NCBI RefSeq assembly: GCF_040225985.1
Contig: NZ_JBBPEU010000011.1
Location: 67,870 to 131,869 of the forward strand
DNA length: 64,000 bases
Origin: Shimia sp040225985
Lineage (GTDB): Bacteria; Pseudomonadota; Alphaproteobacteria; Rhodobacterales; Rhodobacteraceae
Direction of reading: 5' to 3'
In this document: positions 8,415 through 17,276 of the stretch, piece after piece
Layout: the number at the start of each line of letters is the position of its first letter
How positions within the stretch are numbered: position 1 is the first letter of the stretch
The notes under the pieces: generated by a model
The model's input: the letters and a program-made list of their open reading frames with translations, nothing else
Database searches by the model: none
Told to the model about the DNA's origin: nothing
Made by a program: the position numbers and the translations under genes

Positions 8415-9753
8415 CGGACCCTTTCGGGAAATACTTGTCGATCAGGGATTGCTTCATCAAAAGCTGCTCGGCCTCGAAACACTCGGCCATCGTTGCCCAG
8501 CCAAGATCAAGCGCCTCTTCCAGCGGCATCGAGACATCCAGCTTCATGAACCGCTCTCGGAACAGCGCCCCGAACTTCAGAAGTTGCAGGTCATAGTCGG
8601 ATAGATCAAACGCCATCGCCTGTTTCTGGGCCGCATCGCGCGATTCAGAATACAGGCGGATCATGGTGTTCATGATCTGGCCATGATCCTCGCGCGTGGT
8701 CTTGCCAATCACGTTCTGCTTGAGCCGCGACAGGCTGCCGAACGGGTCCAGCATGCCGGAATGCAGATAGAACTGCCCTTCGGTGATATAGCCGGTATTG
8801 TCGGGCACGGGATGGGTCACGTCATTGCCGGGCATGGTGGTCACCGCAAGAATAGTCACCGACCCGCCGCGGGAAAAGTCGCAGGCCTTTTCATATCGCC
8901 GCGCAAGCTGGGAATAGAGGTCACCCATGTACCCACGGTTGGACGGCACCCGTTCCTGGCTGATCCCGACCTCTTTCATGGCGTCGGCATAGGCGGTCAT
9001 ATCCGTCATGGCCACGAGCACACGCTTGCCCTCTTCTACCGCGAACTTCTCGGCCACGGCCAGCGCCATATCCGGAACCAGAAGGCGTTCAACCAGCGGG
9101 TCCATCGCCTGATTGACGAACATCACCGTGCGCGAGAACACGCCGGCATCTTCAAAAGCCTGACGGAAGGTGTGGAAGTCGTCAAAGATCAGCCCCAGCC
9201 CGCCAAACACCACGATATCGGCGTCGGCCTGAATGGCGATCCGGGACAGGAACGCATTGAACGGCTCGCCCGAGACCGAAAAAATCGGGATTTTCTGGCT
9301 TTCGACAAGGGTGTTGAACACGTCGATCATCGGCACATCAGTGCGGATCATGCGGTTGGGTACCGTGCGCTCGACCGGGTTGACCGACGGGCCGCCGATA
9401 CTGACGCGCGGCTCGGCGCTCAAATCCGGCCCGCCATCAATCGTTTCGCCAGCCCCGTTGAACACGCGTCCAAGGATATTCCCGGAATAAGGCACCTGCA
9501 TAGGGCGTCCCAGAAAGGTCGCCGTGGCCTCGGTCGAGATGCCCTTGGTGCCGGAATAAACCTGCAAGGTCACAACATCATGGTCGATAAAGATCACCTG
9601 CGCGAGGGACTTAATCCCGTCCACGGTTGCAATCATGGCAAGGTCCCCGAACCGAACCGCAACCGCGCGGTCATCGCCGGGGGGGACGCGCACCTTGATG
9701 GTGTCGCCTACGATTTCAAGAACGCGGGTATATCTGAGCAGATTTTGCGACAT
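8392..9753 (-). CDS. atpB: V/A-type ATPase regulatory subunit B
   Basis: A 453-residue non-catalytic subunit. It has the fold of a rotary-ATPase subunit but lacks a Walker A lysine: the P-loop position reads FSVSGEPFNAFLSRI, like the SGLPHNELA stretch of other B subunits. Conserved blocks include GRVFNGAGETIDGG and DMTAYADAMKEV. It is the first gene of the operon, with a 235-bp upstream gap shared with the divergent ureohydrolase gene, so the operon promoter should lie between 9754 and 9988. The subunit call is very secure. Confidence 0.96.
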   Translation of the reverse strand: MSQNLLRYTRVLEIVGDTIKVRVPPGDDRAVAVRFGDLAMIATVDGIKSLAQVIFIDHDVVTLQVYSGTKGISTEATATFLGRPMQVPYSGNILGRVFNGAGETIDGGPDLSAEPRVSIGGPSVNPVERTVPNRMIRTDVPMIDVFNTLVESQKIPIFSVSGEPFNAFLSRIAIQADADIVVFGGLGLIFDDFHTFRQAFEDAGVFSRTVMFVNQAMDPLVERLLVPDMALAVAEKFAVEEGKRVLVAMTDMTAYADAMKEVGISQERVPSNRGYMGDLYSQLARRYEKACDFSRGGSVTILAVTTMPGNDVTHPVPDNTGYITEGQFYLHSGMLDPFGSLSRLKQNVIGKTTREDHGQIMNTMIRLYSESRDAAQKQAMAFDLSDYDLQLLKFGALFRERFMKLDVSMPLEEALDLGWATMAECFEAEQLLMKQSLIDKYFPKGSDGAAAAE

Positions 9754-9988
9754 GGCAGACCCCTGTCACCAATGGTTTGTCCCGCCTTTTGGGGGATCCG
9801 GAGGCGAGTCGGAATGCTTTATCTCAGACTACCCTGCTGCTTCGGGTATACAAGCAAGACTTGGGGGAAGGCCCGAGTTTTCCCTGAACGGCCCCGCCCC
9901 TGCCCTGACCGCGGGCACCGCATGGGATTGCTCGACATTTTTGTGACGCGCGCCCAAGGTGACACGACGACGCGAAAAGGAGACACAG

Positions 9989-10936
9989 ATGAATTTTAAC
10001 CAGCCCCTTGGCGGAAACGAGATGCCCCGGTTCGGCGGGCTGCCGACCATGATGCGCCTGCCCCATCAGGACAGCGCGGCAGGGCTGGATGCCTGTTTTG
10101 TCGGCATTCCCATGGATATCGGCACCTCGCACCGGTCCGGCACGCGGTTTGGTCCGCGCCAGATACGCGCCGAAAGCGCAATGATCCGGCCCTACAACAT
10201 GTGGACCAAGGTTTCTCCTTTCGATTCTCTCCAAATCGCAGATATCGGAGATGTCGCGATCGACACGTTTGACCTGAAAAGATCGGTGCAGATCATCGAA
10301 GAGGCGTATGACGAGATCTTAAGCCACGGTGCCATTCCCTTGACACTTGGGGGGGATCACACACTCAGCTATCCGATCCTGCGCGCGATGGCCAAGAAAC
10401 ACGGGCCGGTCGGGCTGGTTCACGTGGATGCCCATGCCGATATCAACGACCTGATGTTCGGCGAGAAACTCGCCCACGGTACCCCGTTCCGGCGCAGCCA
10501 CGAGGAGCGTTTGATCGACCCCGCGCGAGTCTGCCAGATCGGACTCAGGGCAACCGGCTATGAGGCGGGCGATTTCGACTGGCCCCGCGAACAGGGTTGG
10601 CGCGTCGTTCAGGCCGAGGAAATCTGGTACAAGTCGCTTGCCCCACTGATGGAAGAGGTCCGCACCCAGATGGGAGATGGGCCTGTTTACCTCAGCTTTG
10701 ATATCGACAGTTTCGATCCCGCATATGCCCCCGGTACCGGAACGATGGAACCGGGCGGGCTGACGTCCCATCAGGGCATTGAACTTGTGCGCGGGCTGGC
10801 GGGGCTGGACATCGTCGGTTGTGACCTGGTCGAGGTCTCGCCGCCCTATGACACTTCGGGTGCCACGGCCAATCTGGCGGCAAACATCCTGTTCGAGATG
10901 CTCTGTGTGCTGCCGGGCGTCAAGGCGCGCGGCTGA
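9989..10936 (+). CDS. Ureohydrolase (agmatinase / guanidinobutyrase type)
   Basis: A 315-residue arginase-superfamily enzyme that hydrolyses a guanidino compound to an amine and urea at a binuclear manganese centre. Metal motifs are GGDHT (His at about 124), DAHAD (about 147-151) and SFDIDSFDP. The N-terminus (MNFNQPLGGNEMPRFGGLPTMMRLP) resembles guanidinobutyrase and guanidinopropionase-type proteins more than biosynthetic SpeB, but motifs alone cannot choose between agmatine, guanidinobutyrate and other substrates. I chose the ATG preceded by AAAGGAG. It is divergent from the ATPase operon. Confidence 0.85.
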   Translation: MNFNQPLGGNEMPRFGGLPTMMRLPHQDSAAGLDACFVGIPMDIGTSHRSGTRFGPRQIRAESAMIRPYNMWTKVSPFDSLQIADIGDVAIDTFDLKRSVQIIEEAYDEILSHGAIPLTLGGDHTLSYPILRAMAKKHGPVGLVHVDAHADINDLMFGEKLAHGTPFRRSHEERLIDPARVCQIGLRATGYEAGDFDWPREQGWRVVQAEEIWYKSLAPLMEEVRTQMGDGPVYLSFDIDSFDPAYAPGTGTMEPGGLTSHQGIELVRGLAGLDIVGCDLVEVSPPYDTSGATANLAANILFEMLCVLPGVKARG

Positions 10937-11052
10937 TCTTGGGGCAGAGTTGACACAAGTCATGGACGGACCCTCCGCACGTCGTGGACTGTAGCCCAAA
11001 CAGACAAAGCACGCAGCAAAGCAGGCCCGCGTCGGCTTGACGGAGGACGATC

Positions 11053-13023
11053 ATGACCCAGCAATCCCAAGGCGCCAAGGTGGCGGCCCTTGTCGGCCCC
11101 TATTCCACAGGCAAAACCACCTTGTTCGAAGACATCCTTTTTGCCGCAGGTGCAATCCCGCGGCGCGGATCGGTCAAGGACGGCACCAGTGCGGGCGACA
11201 CCGGCCCCGAGGCACGCGCGCGCAACATGTCGACCGAGATGAACATCGCCTCGTTCGACTATCTCGGGGATCCGTGGACGGTGATCGACTGTCCGGGGTC
11301 AGTCGAACTCATCCATGACGCGCAATGCGCCATGATGATCGCCGATGTGGTTGTCGTGGTGTGTGATCCGAAACCCGATCGCACCGTGACACTGTCGCCG
11401 CTGCTGCGTTTTCTGGATGAACGCAATATCCCGCACTTCGTCTATATCAACAAGATGGACCATGAAGAGGCGTCCGTGCGCGCCACTTTCGAGGCACTGC
11501 AAGGCGTGTCGGCACGCCCGCTTTTGCTGCGCGAAATCCCGATCCGCGACAACGACGGGCATGTGACCGGCATGGTCGATCTGGTCAGCGAACGGGCCTG
11601 GCGGTGGGAACCGCACAAGAAATCCGAGATGATCACACTGCCCAAGGACATGGTCGCAACTGAAGATGAAGCCCGCAATACCATGCTGGAAACACTGGCC
11701 GATTTTGATGACGATCTGATGATGGAACTGCTCGAGGACGTGGTACCTTCGACAGATGAGGTCTATGCCAACCTTGTGCAGGACCTGCGCGAAGACCTGA
11801 TCGTACCGGTGTTCTTTGGTTCGGCCGAAAACGAAAACGGTATCAACCGCCTGATGAAAGCGCTGCGCCATGATGCGCCCAGCGTTGCGGATACCGTGGC
11901 CCGTTTGGGTCTGCCCACGTCCGGAAAGGTGGCGCAGGTGTTCAACACAGCCTTTGCCGGCAAGGCGGGCAAACTGTCGTTCGCACGGGTCTGGTCGGGC
12001 GAAATTGCCGATGGCGACACGCTGAACGGCACCCGCGTGGCCAGCGTGCGCAAACATGTCGGCGCAAAATCAGATCTGGTGGGCAAGGCCTCTGTGGGCG
12101 AGGTTGTATCGCTGGGCCGTATGGCGGACATCCACACCGGCGCGCTTCTGAGCGAAGACGGCAGCGCAACTGCTGACTGGCCCGCTCCACCGTCGCCCGT
12201 GTTCAGCGTTGCCCTGCAAACCGAACATCACGCCGACGAAGTGCGTCTGTCGGCTGCGCTGGCGCGGCTGAACGAGGCCGACCCCTCGATCAAGGCCGAA
12301 CATAATCAGGACACCGGGGAACTCGTGCTGTCGGGTCAGGGGACGGTGCAGCTGCAAATCGCGCTCAAACATCTTGAGGCGGACGCGGGCCTGACCCTCA
12401 CGCAATCCACGCCCGTCGTGCCTTTCCGCGAAACCATTGCCAAAGGCACCAGCCAAAAAGCCCGCCACAAGAAACAGTCGGGCGGACATGGTGAGTTTGC
12501 CGATGTCGAAATCGAAATCAGGCCGCTGCCCCGCGGCCAAGGGTTTGCCTTTGATGACAGGATCGTTGGCGGTGCGGTGCCGAAACAGTATATTCCCGCG
12601 GTCGAAAAAGGCGTGCGCGCCTTCCTTGAAAAAGGGCCCAGCGGTTATCCCATCGTAGATGTCGCCGTGACGCTCGTGGACGGCAAACACCACAATGTCG
12701 ACAGTTCGGAAATGGCCTTCCAGAAAGCTGCCATCAAGGCGATGTCCGATGCCCTGCCGAAATGCAAACCCATCAAACTGGAGCCGATCCACAAGGTCAG
12801 CCTTGGGGTGCCTTCGGAATTCACGCCCAAAGTGCAACGGATCGTATCCGGGCGGCGCGGGCAGCTTTTGGGCTTTGATGCCAAACCGGGCTGGTCCGGA
12901 TGGGACGAGGTGCAGGCCCTGATCCCGCTTGCGGAAATGGCCGACATCGTGACCGAACTGCGCTCGGTCAGCCTCGGAGTCGGGACGTTCGTGTCAGAAT
13001 TCGACCACCTGCAACCGGCCTGA
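11053..13023 (+). CDS. Elongation factor G-like translational GTPase
   Basis: A 656-residue five-domain GTPase of the EF-G family, about 40 residues shorter than canonical FusA. G motifs are GPYSTGKTT (P-loop, about 14-22), DCPGS (G3) and NKMD (G4). The C-terminal domains IV and V are recognisable (HNVDSSEMAFQKAAIKA, VSGRRGQLLG). The motif AGDTGPEARARNMSTEMNIAS replaces the usual switch I region, so this is the divergent EF-G-like paralogue found in many proteobacteria, not the housekeeping factor. Its in vivo role is unknown. It is probably transcribed with or just after the ureohydrolase gene. Confidence 0.88.
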   Translation: MTQQSQGAKVAALVGPYSTGKTTLFEDILFAAGAIPRRGSVKDGTSAGDTGPEARARNMSTEMNIASFDYLGDPWTVIDCPGSVELIHDAQCAMMIADVVVVVCDPKPDRTVTLSPLLRFLDERNIPHFVYINKMDHEEASVRATFEALQGVSARPLLLREIPIRDNDGHVTGMVDLVSERAWRWEPHKKSEMITLPKDMVATEDEARNTMLETLADFDDDLMMELLEDVVPSTDEVYANLVQDLREDLIVPVFFGSAENENGINRLMKALRHDAPSVADTVARLGLPTSGKVAQVFNTAFAGKAGKLSFARVWSGEIADGDTLNGTRVASVRKHVGAKSDLVGKASVGEVVSLGRMADIHTGALLSEDGSATADWPAPPSPVFSVALQTEHHADEVRLSAALARLNEADPSIKAEHNQDTGELVLSGQGTVQLQIALKHLEADAGLTLTQSTPVVPFRETIAKGTSQKARHKKQSGGHGEFADVEIEIRPLPRGQGFAFDDRIVGGAVPKQYIPAVEKGVRAFLEKGPSGYPIVDVAVTLVDGKHHNVDSSEMAFQKAAIKAMSDALPKCKPIKLEPIHKVSLGVPSEFTPKVQRIVSGRRGQLLGFDAKPGWSGWDEVQALIPLAEMADIVTELRSVSLGVGTFVSEFDHLQPA

Positions 13024-13036
13024 CCCCCCCCGCCGG

Positions 13037-14041
13037 TCAGAGCAGGGCTTCGATCCGCTCAAGCGTCGCCACGTTGATCGCCACACCGCTAGCGGCGGCC
13101 GTGCGGCGTTTGCCGCCGCGCCCGTCTCCGGGCAGATGCGCCCCGTCCTGATCACGAATGGCGGCGACAAGATCGCCCATCCGGTCAGCAAACAGCCCGC
13201 CCGACGTGGCAGCGGGATCAATCGCAATGAAAAACTGGCCCGTGCGGGGCGGGCCACCCGCCGTGCCCGAGAACGGAGAGGCATGAATGCCCAGCGTTGC
13301 CCCGGTCATGGCCGCCGCCATGATCTCGGTCAAAAGGGCAATGCCCACGCCCTTGTACCCGCCAGACGGGGCCATGGACCCCTGCAATCCGACCTCGGGG
13401 TCGGTGGTAGGGTTGCCGTCACGGTCCAGCGCCCAGCCCACGGGGATGGGTTTGCCTTCACGCGCGTGTTTCATCACCTCGGACTTGGCGATTGTGCTGG
13501 CCGACTGGTCTATCAGGATCTCGGGCTGGCCATCCGCAGCGGGTGCAGCCACCGAAAACGGGTTGGTGCCGACTACGGGTTTCGATCCCCCCGACGGCGC
13601 GATGGAGGCAGGCGCATTGGTAAAGCCAAGCCCTAAAAGCCCGGCCTGCGCCAGACGAAAGGTGTGATACCCCAGGACGCCGCAATTATAGCTGTTCTCG
13701 ATTGCCAGCGCCGCAATCCCCTGTTCGCGCGCCAGCGGGATCAGTCGCTCAAACCCCGCGTCAATCGCGGGATGCGCAAACCCCGTCGCCGCATCGACCT
13801 TGACCACCGCAGGGCGCGGCTGTGTCAAGACGGGGGTGGCCTGTCCATCAACCTTGCCGCATTGGACATGCTCGCAATAGATCGGGATATAGGCCAGACC
13901 GTGGCTGGCAACCCCGTCGGCCTCGGTCGCAGCCGTGGCAGTTGCCAGCGGGCGGGCGTTGGTCTCGGAAGTTCCGGCCGCCACCAGCGCGCGGAACGCC
14001 AGATCCTCGATTTCTGTGAGTGTCAGGGTACGTGTGTCCAT
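13037..14041 (-). CDS. Ldh family (malate/L-lactate/imine reductase type) oxidoreductase
   Basis: A 334-residue NAD(P)H-dependent oxidoreductase of the type-2 malate/lactate dehydrogenase family. Signatures are ATEADGVASHGL near residue 40, the active-site NSYNCGVLGYHTFRLA (a variant of the usual NSxHFG), GTNPFSVAAP and GGYKGVGIALL. Family members reduce 2-keto acids or cyclic imines such as pyrroline-2-carboxylate. The replacement of the usual active-site His-Phe by Asn-Cys suggests an atypical substrate. It is the last gene of a five-gene minus-strand unit with an aldehyde dehydrogenase and a dipeptidase homologue. Confidence 0.85.
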   Translation of the reverse strand: MDTRTLTLTEIEDLAFRALVAAGTSETNARPLATATAATEADGVASHGLAYIPIYCEHVQCGKVDGQATPVLTQPRPAVVKVDAATGFAHPAIDAGFERLIPLAREQGIAALAIENSYNCGVLGYHTFRLAQAGLLGLGFTNAPASIAPSGGSKPVVGTNPFSVAAPAADGQPEILIDQSASTIAKSEVMKHAREGKPIPVGWALDRDGNPTTDPEVGLQGSMAPSGGYKGVGIALLTEIMAAAMTGATLGIHASPFSGTAGGPPRTGQFFIAIDPAATSGGLFADRMGDLVAAIRDQDGAHLPGDGRGGKRRTAAASGVAINVATLERIEALL

Positions 14042-14056
14042 CGGAACATCCTCAAG

Positions 14057-14632
14057 TCAGTCGTTATCAGAGAGGCCAGCACCGGCCCCAAGGCGGCGGC
14101 TTTCTTCGGTTGCGGGCGCATAGGTCCGGTGGGCGAAACTATCCAGAATTGCCCATGCCGCAGGATCAGGTCGCGCCCGTGTGGCCTTGGGGCCATCGGA
14201 CTGCGCCGTGCCCGCTGCCATCACTCGGATTCGCGGGGCGATATCGGGCAACGCCTCTTCCATCCAAAGCGCCGCACCATCCGTAATCGCGCGAGCACCG
14301 CTACACTCGACTGTCAGCACCGTCTGCAACCGGCGCGCTGCCATAGCGACGAAGGGTAAGAGCACGAGCGGCTGCACAAGATTCACAACCGAAAAACCGT
14401 CTACCGGAATACGCGCTGCGCAATCGGACAGATGCGCCCCCTGCGCAATGGGACAGGATTCCGGCGCGGGCCTGGCCTCTAGCAAAACTGCCAAAACCCC
14501 AACCCCATCCTGACCTTGGGCACATAACCAGCGCGTCGCCTTTGCGGCCTCTTCGGCAAGGCCCCAGGAATACCCCGCCCCGCGTGCGGCGCGTTTGGCC
14601 ATGGCCTCGACCTCGTTCAGGGCAAAGGTCAT
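14057..14632 (-). CDS. DUF3726 family protein
   Basis: A 191-residue protein starting MTFALNEVEAMAKRAARGAGYSWGLAEEAAKATRW, which I recognise as the DUF3726 family of Rhodobacterales and relatives. No catalytic motif is evident. The start is fixed by an ATGA overlap with the upstream 555-aa gene; a longer frame adds 27 arginine-rich residues that are the out-of-frame end of that gene. Function unknown. Strict linkage with its neighbours suggests it serves the same catabolic route. Confidence 0.75.
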   Translation of the reverse strand: MTFALNEVEAMAKRAARGAGYSWGLAEEAAKATRWLCAQGQDGVGVLAVLLEARPAPESCPIAQGAHLSDCAARIPVDGFSVVNLVQPLVLLPFVAMAARRLQTVLTVECSGARAITDGAALWMEEALPDIAPRIRVMAAGTAQSDGPKATRARPDPAAWAILDSFAHRTYAPATEESRRLGAGAGLSDND

Positions 14633-16296
14633 GGTGCCGCCTCGGGATAGACCCAGAAATCGGCGTTCGCCTCTGTCAATGCCTCGGGGTACGGGGCGCC
14701 TGCATACATGCAAATCCGGACCCAGCGGTCCGAGCGTGGATCGAAATGGGTCGCGCCAAAGAATGACAGCTTGGCGCGCAGCATATCGATGGGCAACACA
14801 TCCTGCGAGATCGTGTTCGAGCGGATTTCCCCATAAGGCGCAAATTCCGAGATCTGGGCACGGCGCACGCTGTGGCGATGCTCGGGATGCATAAGCAACA
14901 CCTCTGCGATTGGCGTTTCGGCGGCATATCCGGCCAATAGCATATGAAGCGCCGCCGCGTCCCGTGCAGGCGCGAGGGGTTGTTCATAAGGGGCGATAGG
15001 TTCCTCGAACCGTTCCCCAAGACGGGGTTCCAGCTTTTCCTCGGACACGTACCAGACCCGCGCGCAGTTGGCCGGTTCCTGCCAGTCGACATCCAGCGCC
15101 CAGCCGAAACTGTTTTCCAAAAGGCGTCGCACCTGTGCCACCGGCATCGCGCCGTCGATAATGTGCCGGTCCGACGCTGCATCCGCCATGCAATGACCCA
15201 GAGAGTCAACCATCGCGCCATAGGGTTCAAGGATGAGTGAGGCGACAAATTCCTGCCCTTCCTCGCTGAGATGACCCTGCGCCCAGACCATCAGGGCATC
15301 CCAAGGTTGAGGACCGGTCAGGTCTGTCTTGGCCAAATACCAATCCAAAGCAGCCAGATCACGCTTGAGATCGGTCAGTTTTCGGATTTGCACCGGATGT
15401 TCGGTGCGCCAGCGTGCGACCAGCGTTTTTGAACGCCGGAATATCTCTTGAAAGCAGGCAAGTTCGTCCTGCGATGCCGTCGGCAGGCTGCGAACCTGTG
15501 CGATGGCCTCTTCCCGCGCCATGATCCAGTTGTTGAACAGGACGGGATGGTTCACGATAAAGGGCGCCATCCCAAGCCCGGTGGAGTTCCCGATGCCAAC
15601 GCGGTTGGCAATCGCAGGGTCCAGACCGATGGCGGCATCCCCTCCAACGGCGCTGGCCATGTGCTCGACCAGGTCGCGCACGAACCAGCGCGTCAGGTAG
15701 ACAGATAGCATTTCAACTTGGAACGGGGCTTGCAGTTCAGCCCGCGCCGCGACCACTTCGCGATCTGCCGCGCCCAGCTTGCCCGATCCATAGACCGCCG
15801 TGGTCCGCATCAGGTATCCGACCTCTTCCAGCCGCGTCAGATCGGGCTGGCGGCCTTGGGACAGCGCCTCAACGAAATGCGCCCAAAGCCGCACCGACCG
15901 GTTGGCGCGGGACACAGACAGCTCTTTCTCGCTGACGCGTCCTGCCTCTTGTAGGGGAACATTCCGGGCCAGACGGTCGATATCCGCCGCCTCGGGGATA
16001 CCATCAAACAGGGTAAAGGTCGCATCCCATGCCGTGGCGATCACCCGGTCCGACCGCAGGTGATCCGGCAGATCATGCGCAAAAGCGATAAGGGAATAGG
16101 CCCGCTCCGGCCCTGTGGCGGTATAGACCGCGTGGCCGACACCTTGGACGTCAATATCAAAGATCCGCCGTTCGAACGACCAGTTTTCACGCGCCATACG
16201 GCGGGTCAGCTGGCGCATGAAACTCAGGCGGCACTGATGCAACGAGCCCAGTCGCGACAGGTGCATGACCTCGTCCGGGGCACGCCGCGCGATCAT
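14629..16296 (-). CDS. Conserved hypothetical protein (555 aa) in catabolic operon
   Basis: A 555-residue soluble protein with no signal peptide, membrane helix or motif I recognise. It is rich in Trp, Arg and acidic residues. Its coding character matches its neighbours and it overlaps both by ATGA (the M19 gene upstream, DUF3726 downstream), so it is certainly a real gene and translationally coupled. A segment near residue 240 (GIGNSTGLGMAPFIVNHPVLFNNWIMAREEA) looks like a conserved core with glycine and histidine clusters. The context argues for a catabolic or scaffolding role; I cannot name a function. Confidence 0.8.
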   Translation of the reverse strand: MIARRAPDEVMHLSRLGSLHQCRLSFMRQLTRRMARENWSFERRIFDIDVQGVGHAVYTATGPERAYSLIAFAHDLPDHLRSDRVIATAWDATFTLFDGIPEAADIDRLARNVPLQEAGRVSEKELSVSRANRSVRLWAHFVEALSQGRQPDLTRLEEVGYLMRTTAVYGSGKLGAADREVVAARAELQAPFQVEMLSVYLTRWFVRDLVEHMASAVGGDAAIGLDPAIANRVGIGNSTGLGMAPFIVNHPVLFNNWIMAREEAIAQVRSLPTASQDELACFQEIFRRSKTLVARWRTEHPVQIRKLTDLKRDLAALDWYLAKTDLTGPQPWDALMVWAQGHLSEEGQEFVASLILEPYGAMVDSLGHCMADAASDRHIIDGAMPVAQVRRLLENSFGWALDVDWQEPANCARVWYVSEEKLEPRLGERFEEPIAPYEQPLAPARDAAALHMLLAGYAAETPIAEVLLMHPEHRHSVRRAQISEFAPYGEIRSNTISQDVLPIDMLRAKLSFFGATHFDPRSDRWVRICMYAGAPYPEALTEANADFWVYPEAAP

Positions 16297-17276
16297 CCCG
16301 CCACCCCTTGCTGGCCGAAGTTCTCGGCAAAAAATCGATACCAGTTTTTCCCCATCACGGCGGCGACCTCTTCGCTGTTCATACCCACAGACCTAAGGCC
16401 CTTTTCGATATTTCCAAAATCACGGTTGTCGTGGAACCAGTCCGGCATGGGCGGAAACCCGGGTTTATCGGCGGATCCTTCGCCATAGTCGATCTCTTTA
16501 GTCCAGCGCCCCACACGCATCCATTCGACCACGCTATCAGGCTGATCCTGGCACAGGTCCGTCCCGATCCCCAGATGTTCAACGCCATACTTTTCGGCCG
16601 TGCGCGCAATCATTTCGCAGAAACTATGCAGCGTGCATTGTGAGCCATCCCGCAAATGATGCGGATAAATCGAAAACCCCAGCATGCCACCATTCTGTGT
16701 GACTGCCCGGATCACGTCGTCACGCTTGTTGCGCATGGCGGGATGCCAGTCATGGGGGTTGGCGTGGGTGATGGCGATGGGTCGCTCGGACAGGTCCGCC
16801 GCTTCGATGGTTGACCGGTCGGCAGAATGGCTCATGTCCACGACCAGCCCGACACGGTTCATTTCCTTGATGACCTGCTTGCCCATGCGGGTGATGCCGC
16901 TGTCGTCGGATTCGTAACATCCCGCCGCCAGAAGGGACTGGTTGTTATAGGTCAACTGCATGAACCGTGCGCCCAGTGTATGCAGAATTTCGACCAGCCC
17001 GATATCATCCTCAATCGGCGAAGGATTCTGGAACCCGAAAAAGATGGCGGTGCGTCCAGTGGCGCGCGCCCTGTCGATATCATTGGCGCATTGGCCTTTG
17101 AGGATCAGGTCGGGGAACTGTTCGAACCAGCGGTTCCACCGTTCGAAATTCTGCACCGTTTCGCGAAAGCCCTCGTGATAGGCGATGGTGACATGCACCG
17201 CATCGACCCCGCCCTCGCGCATCTGACGAAAGATCTTTTCCGACCAGTTGGCATATTGCAGGCCGTCAATGCGCAT
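16293..17276 (-). CDS. Peptidase M19 (membrane dipeptidase) homologue with altered metal site
   Basis: A 327-residue TIM-barrel protein of the renal dipeptidase (M19) family. Retained features are LTYNNQSLLAAG, VDMSHSAD, ITHANPHDWHPAMRNKRDDV and GIGTDLCQD. Two metal-ligand positions appear lost: the N-terminal His-x-Asp reads DGLQYA, and the Glu of the usual EGG motif appears as Gln in FGFQNPSP. The start is secure (TGATG overlap with the aldehyde dehydrogenase gene), so the missing ligands are not a start-site artefact. It may act on a non-peptide amide or imine, or may have lost one of two metals. Confidence 0.82.
   Translation of the reverse strand: MRIDGLQYANWSEKIFRQMREGGVDAVHVTIAYHEGFRETVQNFERWNRWFEQFPDLILKGQCANDIDRARATGRTAIFFGFQNPSPIEDDIGLVEILHTLGARFMQLTYNNQSLLAAGCYESDDSGITRMGKQVIKEMNRVGLVVDMSHSADRSTIEAADLSERPIAITHANPHDWHPAMRNKRDDVIRAVTQNGGMLGFSIYPHHLRDGSQCTLHSFCEMIARTAEKYGVEHLGIGTDLCQDQPDSVVEWMRVGRWTKEIDYGEGSADKPGFPPMPDWFHDNRDFGNIEKGLRSVGMNSEEVAAVMGKNWYRFFAENFGQQGVAG

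Noticed and set aside
2367..9753. The ATPase operon as an F-type or N-type ATPase
   Set aside because: The catalytic subunit has the V/A-type insert, the B subunit lacks a Walker A lysine, and D, E, I and a four-helix K are present; no F-type a, b, delta or epsilon genes are present.
8683..9999. A 438-codon plus-strand frame opposite V/A-ATPase B
   Set aside because: It is antisense to a secure subunit gene and runs out of frame into the ureohydrolase start.
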